NCBI RefSeq assembly: GCF_031882575.1
Contig: NZ_CP134772.1
Location: 1,693,001 to 1,757,000 of the forward strand
Direction of reading: 5' to 3'
DNA: 64,000 nucleotides
From: Pseudomonas sp. VD-NE ins
GTDB taxonomy: Bacteria > Pseudomonadota > Gammaproteobacteria > Pseudomonadales > Pseudomonadaceae
This document shows, one piece after another, positions 38,525 through 47,287 of this stretch. Within the stretch, counting starts at the first letter, position 1. Every line of letters begins with the position of its first letter. The translations under genes were made by a program, and so were the position numbers. The notes beneath the pieces are model-generated. The model was not told the origin of the DNA, did not search any database, and saw only the letters and a program-made list of their open reading frames with translations.

Positions 38525-39586
38525 ATGAGCGAACGAACGACTTCTGCAAGCTGGGCGATGGGGATTGTCAAAGCATTGGAGATGGACGGCCTGGATTGCC
38601 GGGTTCTGTTCAAGCAACTGGGGCTCGACTACGCGGCTCTGGATGATCCGGATGCGCGCTTCCCGCAAGATTCCATGACCCGACTCTGGCAACGGGCGGT
38701 CGAGCTGTCCGGTAACCCGGCGATCGGCCTGAATATGGGCAAAGTGGTGCGACCGGCGTCGTTTCATGTCGCTGGCTACGCGTTGATGTCGAGTAATACC
38801 TTGGCCGAGGGCTTTCAACGATTGGTGCGTTATCAGCGCATCATCGCCGAGAGCGCCGACCTGAGTTTCCGCTTACTCGACGAAGGTTATGCGCTGATTC
38901 TGACCGTGCACGGCGACCATCTGCCGCCGACCCGGCAGAGCGCCGAAGCCTCGCTGGCCTGTGCGCTGGGCCTGTGCGGCTGGTTGAGCGGGCGCACGCT
39001 GCATCCGGTCAAAGTCTTGGTGCAGGGCGCTGAGCCGGATGACCTGGAACCCTATAAACAAGCTTTCCACGCACCGCTGATGTTCAACGCACCTTACGAT
39101 GCGCTGATCTTCGAGCGTGCCGACATGGAAGCGCCGCTGCCCACCGCCAACGAGGCGATGGCGCTGCTGCACGACCGCTTTGCCGGGGAGTATCTGGCGC
39201 GATTTTCGGAAAGCCGCGTGACCCACAAGGCGCGGCAGGTGTTGTGCCGGTTGCTGCCGCAAGGTGAGCCGAAGCGCGATACCGTGGCGCAGACCCTGCA
39301 TTTGTCGCAGCGTACTTTGCAGCGTCGCTTGCAGGAGGAGGGCACGAGTTTTCAGCAACTGCTCGACGACACCCGCCGTGAACTGGCCGAGCAGTATCTG
39401 GCGCAACCGAGCATGACCTTGCTGGAAATCGCTTATCTGTTGGGTTTCGCCGATCCGAGCAACTTCTTTCGCGCGTTCCGCCGCTGGTTTGATACCACGC
39501 CCGGCGATTACCGGACGCGGTTGTTGCAGGCGCCGAACGCGGTCAGTGACGCCAAAAGGCCGGAATACACAGCACAAACACCGTAA
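38525..39586 (+). CDS. AraC-family regulator (Arabinose_bd-type N-terminus)
   Basis: A 353-residue protein. The N-terminal ligand domain (about 20-200) has LDYAALDDPDARFPQDSMTR and NPAIGLNMGKVVRPASFHV, typical of the OruR/ArgR-like AraC group. The C-terminal HTH pair reads RDTVAQTLHLSQRTLQRRLQ and MTLLEIAYLLGFADPSNFFR, then AFRRWFDTTPGDYR. The effector is unknown; no catabolic operon adjoins it. Its 3' end overlaps the convergent trkH gene by 44 bases. Confidence 0.9.
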   Translation: MSERTTSASWAMGIVKALEMDGLDCRVLFKQLGLDYAALDDPDARFPQDSMTRLWQRAVELSGNPAIGLNMGKVVRPASFHVAGYALMSSNTLAEGFQRLVRYQRIIAESADLSFRLLDEGYALILTVHGDHLPPTRQSAEASLACALGLCGWLSGRTLHPVKVLVQGAEPDDLEPYKQAFHAPLMFNAPYDALIFERADMEAPLPTANEAMALLHDRFAGEYLARFSESRVTHKARQVLCRLLPQGEPKRDTVAQTLHLSQRTLQRRLQEEGTSFQQLLDDTRRELAEQYLAQPSMTLLEIAYLLGFADPSNFFRAFRRWFDTTPGDYRTRLLQAPNAVSDAKRPEYTAQTP

Positions 39587-40997
39587 TGATCTCCAGTCGG
39601 CCGAGCAGCATGCCGAACGACAGGATCCACTTCGCCGCGTCCGGCAAGGTAGCGAAGTTGCCCGCCGGGCCGATGGTTTCGCCAAGGCCTGGGCCGACGC
39701 CGGAAACGGTGCTGGCAGCGCCGGTCAGCGCGGTCATCCAGTCGACACCGAGCAGCGACAGCAGCAGGGCGATCACGCAGATGGTGATGGCGAAGAAGAA
39801 CGAAAAAGTCAGAATCGAGCGCACGATCTCTTCGTCGAGGCGGTGACCGTTGTACTTCTGCTTGATCACCGCGCGCGGGTGAATCAGTTGATTAAGGTTG
39901 GCCTTGAGCAGGATATAGGCGACCTGGAAACGGAAGATCTTGATCCCGCCCGCCGTCGACCCGGAGCAGCCACCGACAAAGCCCAGATAGAAAAACAGCA
40001 TCAGCGAGAAGTTGCCCCACAGGCTGTAGTCGCCGAGGGCGAAACCGGTGGTGGTGACCACCGACGTCACGTTCAGCGCCACGTGGCGCAGCGCGTCGAG
40101 CCAATGCAGATTGGTTGTCCACCAGTACCAGGTGCCGAGCACCAGCCAGGTCACCAGCAACATGCCGAGCAAACCCTGCACCTGCTGATCCTTGATCAAC
40201 GCCTTGCGGTTGCCGCGCAATGTCGCCACGTACAGGGTGAACGGCAGGCTGCCGAGAATCATGATAACCACCGCGACCCAGTGCACCGCCGGTTGCGTCC
40301 ACTTGGCCAGGGATTGATCGGAGGTCGAGAACCCGCCAGTGGAAATCGCCGACATCGCGTGGTTGATCGCGTCGAACGGACTCATCCCGGCCCACCAGAA
40401 CGCCAGGCTACCAAGAATGGTAATGCCGACGTAAGCCGCCACGATCAACCGCGCCACCATGTGCGAACGCGGCATGACCTTTTCCGAGCGGTCCGAGGAT
40501 TCGGTCTGGAACAGGCGCATGCCACCGATGCGCAATAGCGGCAGAATCGCTACCGCCATGCCGATAAAACCGATGCCGCCGATCCAGTGCAGCAGTGAGC
40601 GCCACATCAGAATGCCGGGGGACATGTTGTCGAGGCCGTTGAGCACCGTCGAGCCGGTCGCGGTGATGCCCGACATGCTTTCGAAGAACGAGTCGGTGTA
40701 GCTGATGTGCTGGGTCAGCAGAAACGGCAGCGCGGCAAAAATGCACACCACCAGCCAACTGCTGACCGTCAGCAGGTACATGTCGCGCGGGCGCAGATGA
40801 ATGTGTTCCGGGCGGCCGGGGATCACCAGCGCGAGGCCGGCGACGAAGGTGATCATGCTCGCCCAGAGGAACGACGGCAGGTCGTTGGTGCGCTCGAAAA
40901 TCACCAGGGTGGCCATGGGCACGACCATGGCGACAGCCAGGGTGATCAGGAAGATGCCGATGATAAAACCAATGATCCGTAAGGTCGGCAACGCCAT
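39543..40997 (-). CDS. trkH: Trk-type potassium uptake protein TrkH
   Basis: A 484-residue inner-membrane channel subunit with four M1-P-M2-like repeats. Selectivity-filter segments include SITATGSTVLN-type SGITATGSTVL, AISTGGFSTSD, TSVVTTTGFALGD and the last filter TVSGVGPGLG. The conserved LLFFYLGFVGGCSGSTAGGIKI loop controls gating. It forms K+ uptake channels with the NAD-binding TrkA, encoded elsewhere. Synteny with the nitroreductase and cpx genes follows my recollection of PA3204-PA3210. Confidence 0.95.
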   Translation of the reverse strand: MALPTLRIIGFIIGIFLITLAVAMVVPMATLVIFERTNDLPSFLWASMITFVAGLALVIPGRPEHIHLRPRDMYLLTVSSWLVVCIFAALPFLLTQHISYTDSFFESMSGITATGSTVLNGLDNMSPGILMWRSLLHWIGGIGFIGMAVAILPLLRIGGMRLFQTESSDRSEKVMPRSHMVARLIVAAYVGITILGSLAFWWAGMSPFDAINHAMSAISTGGFSTSDQSLAKWTQPAVHWVAVVIMILGSLPFTLYVATLRGNRKALIKDQQVQGLLGMLLVTWLVLGTWYWWTTNLHWLDALRHVALNVTSVVTTTGFALGDYSLWGNFSLMLFFYLGFVGGCSGSTAGGIKIFRFQVAYILLKANLNQLIHPRAVIKQKYNGHRLDEEIVRSILTFSFFFAITICVIALLLSLLGVDWMTALTGAASTVSGVGPGLGETIGPAGNFATLPDAAKWILSFGMLLGRLEIITVFVLCIPAFWRH

Positions 40998-41118
40998 GAA
41001 GTCCGCTCGGGCTGATGTGAGAAGGGCGCCATTCTACCCGTGGGGCAGGGCATGTAAACCGGCATCCTGTGTACAGATAAAGCTAGAATAGCCGCACATA
41101 TTTTTCAGGAGGTGGCCG

Positions 41119-41685
41119 ATGCAGGCTCTCGACGCGTTGCTCAACCGTGTTTCCGTTCCACGACTGGTCGAACCGGCCCCCACTGCCGAGCAGCGCGAAG
41201 CCCTGTTTGGCGCCGCATTGCGCGCGCCGGATCACGGGCATTTGCAGCCGTATCGTTTTCTGACCGTCGAAGGCACAGCGCGCGAGCAAATGGGCGAGTT
41301 GCTGGCCGAGGCTGCGCAGCAGCAGGAAGGTGAAGTCACCGAAGCGATGATCGACAAGGCCCGTAACGGTCCGCTGCGGGCGCCGCTGGTGGTTGTGGTG
41401 ATCGCCAAATTGCAGGAACACGTTAAATATCCGAAGGCCGAGCAGTTGTTGGCGGCCGGGTGTGCGGCGCACGGGATTTTGCTGGCGGCGTATGCGCAGG
41501 GGATTGGTGCGGTTTGGCGTACGGGGGATCTGGCTTATTCGCAGCATGTGGCGAAAGGCTTGGGGCTGGCGGACGGTGAAGAGGTGATTGCGTTCCTGTA
41601 CCTCGGCACGCCGCAGAAAGAGCCGCGTGTGGCAGATAAAGTTGACCTGACCGAGTTCGTCAGCGCCTGGCCCGGTAAGGCGTAA
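41119..41685 (+). CDS. Nitroreductase-family flavoprotein (YdjA-like)
   Basis: A 188-residue FMN enzyme; the ATG at 41119 has AGGAGGT just upstream. Motifs: APTAEQREALFGAALRAPDHGHLQPYRF (FMN contact), then AAGCAAHGILLAAYAQGIGAVWRTG, and the C-terminal VIAFLYLGTPQKEP. The short form with the HGHLQPYRF sequence fits YdjA-type NAD(P)H nitroreductases. Physiological substrate unknown. The stop is followed almost directly by the repeat element at 41696. Confidence 0.9.
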   Translation: MQALDALLNRVSVPRLVEPAPTAEQREALFGAALRAPDHGHLQPYRFLTVEGTAREQMGELLAEAAQQQEGEVTEAMIDKARNGPLRAPLVVVVIAKLQEHVKYPKAEQLLAAGCAAHGILLAAYAQGIGAVWRTGDLAYSQHVAKGLGLADGEEVIAFLYLGTPQKEPRVADKVDLTEFVSAWPGKA

Positions 41686-41695
41686 AGCGAAGAGC

Positions 41696-42007
41696 CCCTC
41701 ACCCTAACCCTCTCCCAGGGGGAGAGGGGACTGATTGGGGGATGCTGTAGAGGTACGCCGACCTGAAAGTGCTCGGCTGAATCCAGAGTCGATAACGGTT
41801 CCGATACATTTCGAGCTCGGAGTCGATAACGGTTCCGATGCATTTCGAACCCAGAGTCGATAACGGCTCCGATGCATTTCGAACCCGGAGTCGGCGACGA
41901 TTCACGTGCCTTCCGGGCTCATAATCAACTCGGTTCTTCAGGTCGATGTATGACGCCAGACCCCGCGGTCGGCCCCCTCTCCCTCCGGGAGAGGGCTGGG
42001 GTGAGGG
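41696..42007. repeat. Terminal-inverted-repeat element with three 34-bp tandem repeats
   Basis: The ends 41696-41716 (CCCTCACCCTAACCCTCTCC plus C) and 41987-42007 are 21-bp inverted repeats with two mismatches, the same ends as at 4943-5644. The interior has GTCGATAACGGTTCCGATGC-type 34-bp units starting at 41787, 41821 and 41855 (next partial at 41889), GACCTGAAAGTGCTCGG and the inverted GGTCGGCCCCCTCTCCC. It lies between the nitroreductase and cpxA genes and has no gene. Confidence 0.85.
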
Positions 42008-42013
42008 CGGCTT

Positions 42014-43354
42014 TTAGGGTTGGACGACGGCGCCGGGTACAAGCGGCAATTCCAGACTCGCAACAAACCCGCCCTGCGGATGATTGGCCAACGTCAAACT
42101 CCCGCCATGCCGCTCCGCCGCCCTTCGCGCAATCGCCAGCCCCAAACCATGCCCCGCCGCTGTCTGCCCCGGCGCCCGGTAAAATGGCTCGCCCAACTGG
42201 CTCAAATGTTCAGCCTGCACGCCCGGCCCGTGGTCGCGCACGCTCACGATGATTTTTTCACCCTGACGTGAAGCCTGCATCTCAATCACTTGACCTTCCG
42301 GGTTGAAGCGCTGGGCATTGCGCAACAGGTTATCGACGGCGCGCTCGATCATGGTCGGCCAGCCCTTGAGGTTCAGCTGCGGTTCGGCCTCGAAACGGAC
42401 AATCTGCTCGGGCGATGCAAGTTTCGCGTCTTTCTGTAGCGTGCCGAGAAGTGCATTCAAATCCACGTCTTCAGCGCTGGCGTTGTCGGCATCGACGCGT
42501 GCCAGCACCAGAATTTCACTGATCAACGCTTCCAGCCGATCGCACTCGCGGGTCAGTCGTGGCCAGAGTTTCTCGCGTTCTTCAGGATTCGCCCGCTCTG
42601 CCAGCGCCAACGCAATGCGCAGTCGCGCCAACGGTGAGCGCAATTCGTGAGACACGTCGCGCAACAACTGCCGCTGGCTGCCAATCAGGCTCTGCAGGCG
42701 TGCGCCCATGCGGTTGAAATCGGTGGCGAGTACGCCGAATTCATCGCGACGGTTGGCCAGTTTCGCCAGGCTGTTCTGCTGATAAGTGGTCTGCCCGAGA
42801 TCATGCACCGCGCCGCGCAAACGGCTGAGCGGGCGGGTGATGGAGAAGGTCACCAACAGACTGAACAAGGTCAGCACCACCAACGCGATGCCCAGCGCAC
42901 TCAGCGGCCAGAGCAGGCTTTCGCGGTGCCAGGCGTCGAGTTCCGGGTGTGGGATGCGGTAGATGAACAGGTAGGTGTCGCCGGTTTTTTCACTGGTGAA
43001 TTCGTCGGTCAGACGTCGCCATGGCAGACGTCGGTCATCGTTGTTCTGCCGCGCTTCGAAGGCGGCGGCGCGACGCGGGAAGGTCCCGCGTACCACCGGA
43101 TCGCCGCTTTCGTTGAGCACCTGAACATCGATGTGATATTGGCGTTTGCGTTGTTCGAGGATGTCCTGAGCGGCTTCTTCGCCCTGGGCTTCGTAGGATT
43201 GCGTCCACTCGCTGGCGAGGGTGTTGAGGCCCGGATGGCGGCTGAGGATCCACGCGTCCTGATTGAGCATGTGCCCGAGCAGAATGGACAGCCCGGCCAC
43301 CAGCGCGATGGCCAGCCAGAAGCTCGCGAGAATACGCCAGAACAATGAACGCAC
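42014..43354 (-). CDS. cpxA: Envelope-stress sensor histidine kinase (CpxA-like)
   Basis: A 446-residue kinase: TM1 near 7-28, periplasmic sensor about 30-145, TM2 about 149-172, HAMP (ITRPLSRLRGAVHDLGQTT), HisKA with His236 in LLRDVSHELRSPLARLR, and an HATPase domain with AVDNLLRNAQRF (N box), DHGPGV (G1) and GHGLGLAIARRAAERHGG (G2). It sits downstream of a CpxP-like gene and an OmpR-type regulator on the same strand, as I recall for PA3204-PA3206. It presumably phosphorylates that regulator in response to misfolded envelope proteins. A REP hairpin precedes it. Confidence 0.88.
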   Translation of the reverse strand: MRSLFWRILASFWLAIALVAGLSILLGHMLNQDAWILSRHPGLNTLASEWTQSYEAQGEEAAQDILEQRKRQYHIDVQVLNESGDPVVRGTFPRRAAAFEARQNNDDRRLPWRRLTDEFTSEKTGDTYLFIYRIPHPELDAWHRESLLWPLSALGIALVVLTLFSLLVTFSITRPLSRLRGAVHDLGQTTYQQNSLAKLANRRDEFGVLATDFNRMGARLQSLIGSQRQLLRDVSHELRSPLARLRIALALAERANPEEREKLWPRLTRECDRLEALISEILVLARVDADNASAEDVDLNALLGTLQKDAKLASPEQIVRFEAEPQLNLKGWPTMIERAVDNLLRNAQRFNPEGQVIEMQASRQGEKIIVSVRDHGPGVQAEHLSQLGEPFYRAPGQTAAGHGLGLAIARRAAERHGGSLTLANHPQGGFVASLELPLVPGAVVQP

Positions 43355-43384
43355 AGAAAATCCTCAAAACAACAACAAAAACCC

Positions 43385-43471
43385 CTGTAGGAGCTGCCGA
43401 AGGCTGCGATCTTTTGATTTTGTTTTTTAAGATCAAGATCAAAAGATCGCAGCCTTCGGCAGCTCCTACAG
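43385..43471. repeat. REP palindrome pair (GTAGGAGCTGCCGAAGGCTGCGATC type)
   Basis: Inverted copies of CTGTAGGAGCTGCCGAAGGC lie between cpxP-like and cpxA genes of the same operon, which could lower cpxA expression relative to the upstream genes. Confidence 0.85.
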
Positions 43472-43526
43472 GGTTCCAGTGAAAACAGGCCCGACGGGGT
43501 GAGCCGTCGGGCCTGAAGTTAGAACA

Positions 43527-43976
43527 TTATTGCGCCTTTTGCGCCTGCTGCGCTTTCCACGCCTTGAACTCGGCCCATTCGGCGCGACGCTCGGCCTGTT
43601 TCTTCTGGATCTCGTCGAATTTCTTCTGTTGATCCGGTTTCAACACGGCGCGAACATCCGTCTCGGCTTTCTTGTGGTTGGCCGCCATCTCGTCTTTCAT
43701 GGCTTTCTGGTCAGCCGGCGAGAGTTTTTCCAGGTACTTGTCGACCACTTGCTTACGCTCGTGCATCTGCTCGCCCATGATCTTGCGGATCTGCTCACGC
43801 TGTTCGCGGGACAGGTCGAGTTGGCTGTACGGGCCTTTGCCGTGCATGCCGTGCATCTGACCGCCGTGGCGTGGGCCGTCGAGCGGACCACCCATCGGGC
43901 CGCCGTCTTGCGGCATGGCCATGGCGACGGTTGGCAGAGCGGCAGCGAACATCAGAGCGATAAGAGTCTTGCGCAT
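43527..43976 (-). CDS. Spy/CpxP-family periplasmic chaperone
   Basis: A 149-residue protein with a signal peptide (MRKTLIALMFAAALPTVAMA), a Gly/Met/His-rich segment (GGPMGGPLDGPRHGGQMHGM) and two LTxxQ-type motifs, LDLSREQREQIRKI and AVLKPDQQKKFDEIQ, that mark the Spy/CpxP cradle fold. CpxP proteins bind misfolded envelope proteins and quiet CpxA. The Met/His-rich part might also bind copper. Lies between cpxR and cpxA. Confidence 0.9.
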   Translation of the reverse strand: MRKTLIALMFAAALPTVAMAMPQDGGPMGGPLDGPRHGGQMHGMHGKGPYSQLDLSREQREQIRKIMGEQMHERKQVVDKYLEKLSPADQKAMKDEMAANHKKAETDVRAVLKPDQQKKFDEIQKKQAERRAEWAEFKAWKAQQAQKAQ

Positions 43977-44104
43977 GGTGTATCTCCTTGTCTCGTTCCC
44001 GGTACGTTCCGGATGAGTTCAGATTACGGAGATCAAGGTCAGCGGCGGTCAGCACTGCGTAAAGCTTGGGTAAAGACGTTTTGTTGTAAGCCTTACACAT
44101 ATCC

Positions 44105-44215
44105 GGTGTAGGAGCTGCGGCACGCTGCGATCTTGAGGCTGTGGGACGCAGAGCGTCCCCGGCTGCATTCCCACGCAGAGCGTAGGAATGATCGATCGCA
44201 GCGTGCCGCGCGCGG
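44105..44215. repeat. Composite REP sequences
   Basis: GTAGGAGCTGCGGCACGCTGC and its inverted partner ATCGCAGCGTGCCGCG enclose a copy of the GGGACGCAGAGCGTCCC / TTCCCACGCAGAGCG family also found at 10914-11024, so one REP type appears nested in another. Located between cpxR and the CpxP-like gene. Confidence 0.75.
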
Positions 44216-44216
44216 T

Positions 44217-44894
44217 TCAGAGGCTATAGAAGTAACCGCGGCTACGCAGGGCGACGATCCGTGGGCGGCCGTCCGGGTGCGGGCCGATCTTCTTGCGCAG
44301 GTTGCTGACGTGCATGTCGAGGCTGCGGTCGTACAGTGTCAGCTTGCGGCCGAGGGCGAGCTGCGCCAGTTCCTGTTTGTCCAGCGGCTCGCCGGGCTGC
44401 TTGAGCAGGGCTTCGAGCAGGCGGCTTTCGGAGACGGTCAGGGTCAGTTCTTTTTCGTCAATGCTGACCACGCCACGCACCGGGCTGAAACTCAGGTCGC
44501 CCAATTCAAGCTGCGTCGAGACTGCCGCCGGATGGCTGCGGCGCAATACGGCGCGCAGGCGGGCGGTCAATTCGCGCGGGTCGCACGGTTTGGCCAGGTA
44601 ATCGTCGGCACCCAGTTCCAGGCCGAGGATGCGATCCAGCGGCTCGCCACGGGCCGAGAGCATCAGCACCGGCAGGTCGGCGTGGTCGTTGCGCAATTGC
44701 TTGAGCAGTTCCAGACCACTGCCATCGGGCAGCATCACGTCCAGCACCACCGCCGCCGGGGCCGTTTCGGCCAACGCCTTGCGGGCGCTCTGGCCATCGT
44801 GACAGGCGCGCACATGGAAGCCTTCCTGGCTCAGCCAGCTACTCAGGAGTTCGCATAACTCCTGGTCATCATCAATCAGTAACAGCTCGCTCAT
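44217..44894 (-). CDS. cpxR: OmpR-family response regulator (CpxR-like)
   Basis: A 225-residue regulator: receiver domain with acidic pocket IDDD (8-10), phospho-acceptor Asp52 (AVVLDVMLPDGSG) and LMLSARGEPLDRILGLELGADDYLAKP with the conserved Lys; then a winged-helix DNA-binding domain (LTVSESRLLEALLKQPGEPL, TLYDRSLDMHVSNLRKKIG). First gene of the leftward cpxR-cpxP-cpxA set. Likely controls envelope-stress genes and its own operon. Confidence 0.9.
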   Translation of the reverse strand: MSELLLIDDDQELCELLSSWLSQEGFHVRACHDGQSARKALAETAPAAVVLDVMLPDGSGLELLKQLRNDHADLPVLMLSARGEPLDRILGLELGADDYLAKPCDPRELTARLRAVLRRSHPAAVSTQLELGDLSFSPVRGVVSIDEKELTLTVSESRLLEALLKQPGEPLDKQELAQLALGRKLTLYDRSLDMHVSNLRKKIGPHPDGRPRIVALRSRGYFYSL

Positions 44895-44901
44895 GACTCA
44901 C

Positions 44902-45312
44902 TCAATTTAGCCATTGCCGACGTTTTCGGCTTGCTCCACTGGCAAAGATACCGCAGAGCAGCGCCAATAGCGCTACTCCGGCGCCCGTGACGAACCACTG
45001 CTGCTGATCGGTCAACAGACGCGGCAGCGGGCTGGCCTGGGCTTCCTTGAGTTGCAGCTTGAGACGCTGGTTCTCCTGGCGCAACCGGGCAAGCTGGGCG
45101 CTTTCGCGGGTGTTGTCGGCATTTTGCAGTTGTTTGTTCAGTTCTTCCCGCTGCTGCTCGCTGGCCTTGAGGCGCTGCTGCAACTCGGTGATCTGGCTGC
45201 CGGCGCTTAACGACAATGGCGTGGAGCTGCCGCCTTCGGTGGTTTCCTCACCATGGGCGGGGGCCATGATCGACAACGTGACCAACATCAGACACAACGG
45301 ACCCTTGCGCAT
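44902..45312 (-). CDS. Periplasmic coiled-coil protein with C-terminal membrane anchor
   Basis: A 136-residue protein starting MRKGPLCLMLVTLSIMAPAH at 45312 (signal peptide); the longer reading to 45504 lacks any sign of being translated. Residues about 38-92 form a Glu/Gln/Leu coiled coil (LQQRLKASEQQREELNKQL), followed by one TM segment near 108-127 (VTGAGVALLALLCGIFAS) and a basic tail RKRRQWLN. The layout is that of bacterial signal-SH3-coil-TM proteins, but without the SH3 part. It lies just upstream of cpxR and may be co-transcribed. Confidence 0.75.
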   Translation of the reverse strand: MRKGPLCLMLVTLSIMAPAHGEETTEGGSSTPLSLSAGSQITELQQRLKASEQQREELNKQLQNADNTRESAQLARLRQENQRLKLQLKEAQASPLPRLLTDQQQWFVTGAGVALLALLCGIFASGASRKRRQWLN

Positions 45313-45422
45313 CGCGACACCTGTTTCCAAATGGATATTGGGCAGGTTGTCGGCAGGCAAACGAGAATAATGAGCGATTGAGAACGCGATGGACCGAGAA
45401 GGTTCATCGCGTGGGGATAGCG

Positions 45423-45722
45423 TTACGGCAGGACTTGCTTGAACGGCTTGACGACCACGTTGGCGTAGACGCCGGCGGCAATGTACGGATCGGCATCGGC
45501 CCACGCTTGCGCAGCACTCAGCGAATCGAATTCGGCAACGATCAGGCTGCCGGTGAAACCCGCTGCGCCCGGATCATTGCTGTCGACGGCCGGGTGCGGG
45601 CCGGCCAATACGATGCGGCCTTCGCCCTTGAGCGCTTGCAGGCGTTCCAGATGCGCAGGACGCGCGGCCAGGCGTGCTTCCAGCGAGTTGGCGACGTCGG
45701 TGGCAATGATTGCGTAGAGCAT
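45423..45722 (-). CDS. yciI: YciI-family protein
   Basis: A 99-residue ferredoxin-like-fold protein starting [20 protein letters not shown] at 45722. Family motifs: [22 protein letters not shown] (conserved His in RxxHL) and [25 protein letters not shown] with the conserved Asp-Pro-Tyr. Enzymatic activity of YciI is unproven; it is usually near yciB and septation genes. It starts one base after the yciB stop codon, implying translational coupling. Confidence 0.92.
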   Translation of the reverse strand: MLYAIIATDVANSLEARLAARPAHLERLQALKGEGRIVLAGPHPAVDSNDPGAAGFTGSLIVAEFDSLSAAQAWADADPYIAAGVYANVVVKPFKQVLP

Positions 45723-45723
45723 G

Positions 45724-46323
45724 TCAGTCCTCGGTTTTTGGTGTTGTTGTGGTATCGGCATCGTGCAGATGGCGCGACAGGTAAATGCCCTGTGCGACCA
45801 GGAACACCAGAGTCATGCCCAGGCTGCCGAACACCTTGAAGTCCACCCAGTAGCTCTGGAAGGTGAAGGCGACGAACAGGTTGGCAGCGCCGCAGAACAG
45901 GAAAAAGGCGATCCAGGCGATGTTCAGGCGGGTCCAGACCGGATCCGGCAGGGTCAGCGCGTGGCCCATGATGCGTTTGATCAGCAGGCGGTCACCGATG
46001 AAGTGGCTGCCGATGAAGGCCACGGCAAACAGCCAGTTGACCACTGGCGCTTTCCATTTCAGGAAGGTTTCGCTGTGGAAGGCCAGTGTCAGGCTGCCGA
46101 ACACCAGGCAGGCGATCAGGGTCAGCCATTGGCTCTTTTCCAGCTTGCGCTGTTTGATGAACAACGCGCCGTAGACCACCAGGGAACTGATGATCAGCAT
46201 CGCCGTGGCGCTGTAAATACCGCCTACAGTCACTTCATGGCCAGCGATGTCGACGACCCGTGGATCAAGTTTGTAAACGATGAAAAACAGCAGAAGCGGG
46301 ATGAAATCGATGAATTGTTTCAC
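45724..46323 (-). CDS. yciB: Inner-membrane septation protein YciB (IspZ)
   Basis: A 199-residue membrane protein. I place the start at the GTG at 46323, giving [20 protein letters not shown], the usual family N-terminus; the ATG at 46362 adds 13 residues not found in the family. Five or six TM helices, with [20 protein letters not shown] and [20 protein letters not shown] typical. YciB takes part in envelope maintenance and septation. Leftward operon with yciI, divergent from the PHP gene. Confidence 0.92.
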   Translation of the reverse strand: MKQFIDFIPLLLFFIVYKLDPRVVDIAGHEVTVGGIYSATAMLIISSLVVYGALFIKQRKLEKSQWLTLIACLVFGSLTLAFHSETFLKWKAPVVNWLFAVAFIGSHFIGDRLLIKRIMGHALTLPDPVWTRLNIAWIAFFLFCGAANLFVAFTFQSYWVDFKVFGSLGMTLVFLVAQGIYLSRHLHDADTTTTPKTED

Positions 46324-46410
46324 AGTGAGAGCCAGAAGCTGGATGTGGCGGCATAATAACAAACATATGGGCGCGCGATAGCGCCAGCTGATTTGAGGTT
46401 ACAACTCCCC

Positions 46411-47274
46411 GTGAATGTTGATTTGCACTGCCATAGCACGGCCTCCGATGGCGCCCTGGCGCCTGCGGTTCTGGTTGCGCGTGCGTTCGAGAACGGCGTG
46501 CGAGTCCTGGCGTTGACCGACCACGACACCCTCGAGGGCCTCGCCGAAGCGCGCACGGCCGCCAACGAGTTGGGCATGCAACTGGTCAACGGCGTCGAGT
46601 TGTCCTGCACCTGGGGCGGCGCGACCATTCATGTATTGGGCTACGGTTTCGACGTCAATGCGGCACCGTTGGTCGAGGCCATCGCCAAATTGCACGATGG
46701 CCGCTGGCTGCGGTCGGAAGAAATAAGCCGCAAGCTCGCCCTCAAGGGCATGCCCGGCGCCCTCGACGGCGCGCGGAAAATCCAGCAGGAACTGGGCGAC
46801 AGCGGCAACGCCCCGGCCCGCCCGCATTTCGCCGACTGGATGGTGCGTGAAGGGTTTGTAAAGGATCGCGCTGAGGCATTCCGCAAATGGCTCGGCGCCG
46901 GCAAGCTGGGTGACGTCAAGTTGCACTGGCCGACACTGGAAGACACCGTCGGCACGCTGCGCGCGGCTAATGCCTGGGTCAGCCTGGCGCATCCGTGGCA
47001 CTACGATTTCACTCGCAGCAAGCGCCGAAAGCTGATTGCCGACTATATTCAAGCAGGCGGGCATGCGATCGAGGTGGTCAATGGCCATCAGCCCGCGGAA
47101 CAGGTGGGCAGCCTGGCAATCCTTGCCCGTGAGTTCGGTCTGCTGGTCAGCGCCGGCAGTGACTTCCATGGCCCTGGCGGCTGGTCCGAGATCGGCCAGT
47201 ACCGGCCGGTTCCCGAGGACCTTCCACCCCTGTGGTGTCGGTTCAAACATGACACAGATATTGCCGCCGTCTGA
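46411..47274 (+). CDS. PHP-domain phosphoesterase (RNase AM/YciV family)
   Basis: A 287-residue enzyme. Start taken at the GTG at 46411 (MNVDLHCHSTASDGA), since the family opens this way and GAGG lies 12 bases upstream; the TTG at 46393 has no ribosome site. Metal ligands of the trinuclear PHP site: DLHCHSTASDG, LALTDHDTLEG, NGVELSC, SLAHPWHYD and AGSDFHG. Homologs remove nucleotides from 5' ends of RNA and hydrolyse 3',5'-bisphosphonucleotides. It is followed at once by the YciO gene, the order also seen in E. coli. Confidence 0.88.
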   Translation: MNVDLHCHSTASDGALAPAVLVARAFENGVRVLALTDHDTLEGLAEARTAANELGMQLVNGVELSCTWGGATIHVLGYGFDVNAAPLVEAIAKLHDGRWLRSEEISRKLALKGMPGALDGARKIQQELGDSGNAPARPHFADWMVREGFVKDRAEAFRKWLGAGKLGDVKLHWPTLEDTVGTLRAANAWVSLAHPWHYDFTRSKRRKLIADYIQAGGHAIEVVNGHQPAEQVGSLAILAREFGLLVSAGSDFHGPGGWSEIGQYRPVPEDLPPLWCRFKHDTDIAAV

Positions 47275-47287
47275 ACAGGTAGAGAAT

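Noticed and set aside
41787..41890. 34-bp repeats resembling a CRISPR array
   Set aside because: Units are directly adjacent with no spacers and no cas genes nearby; they are tandem repeats within a TIR element.
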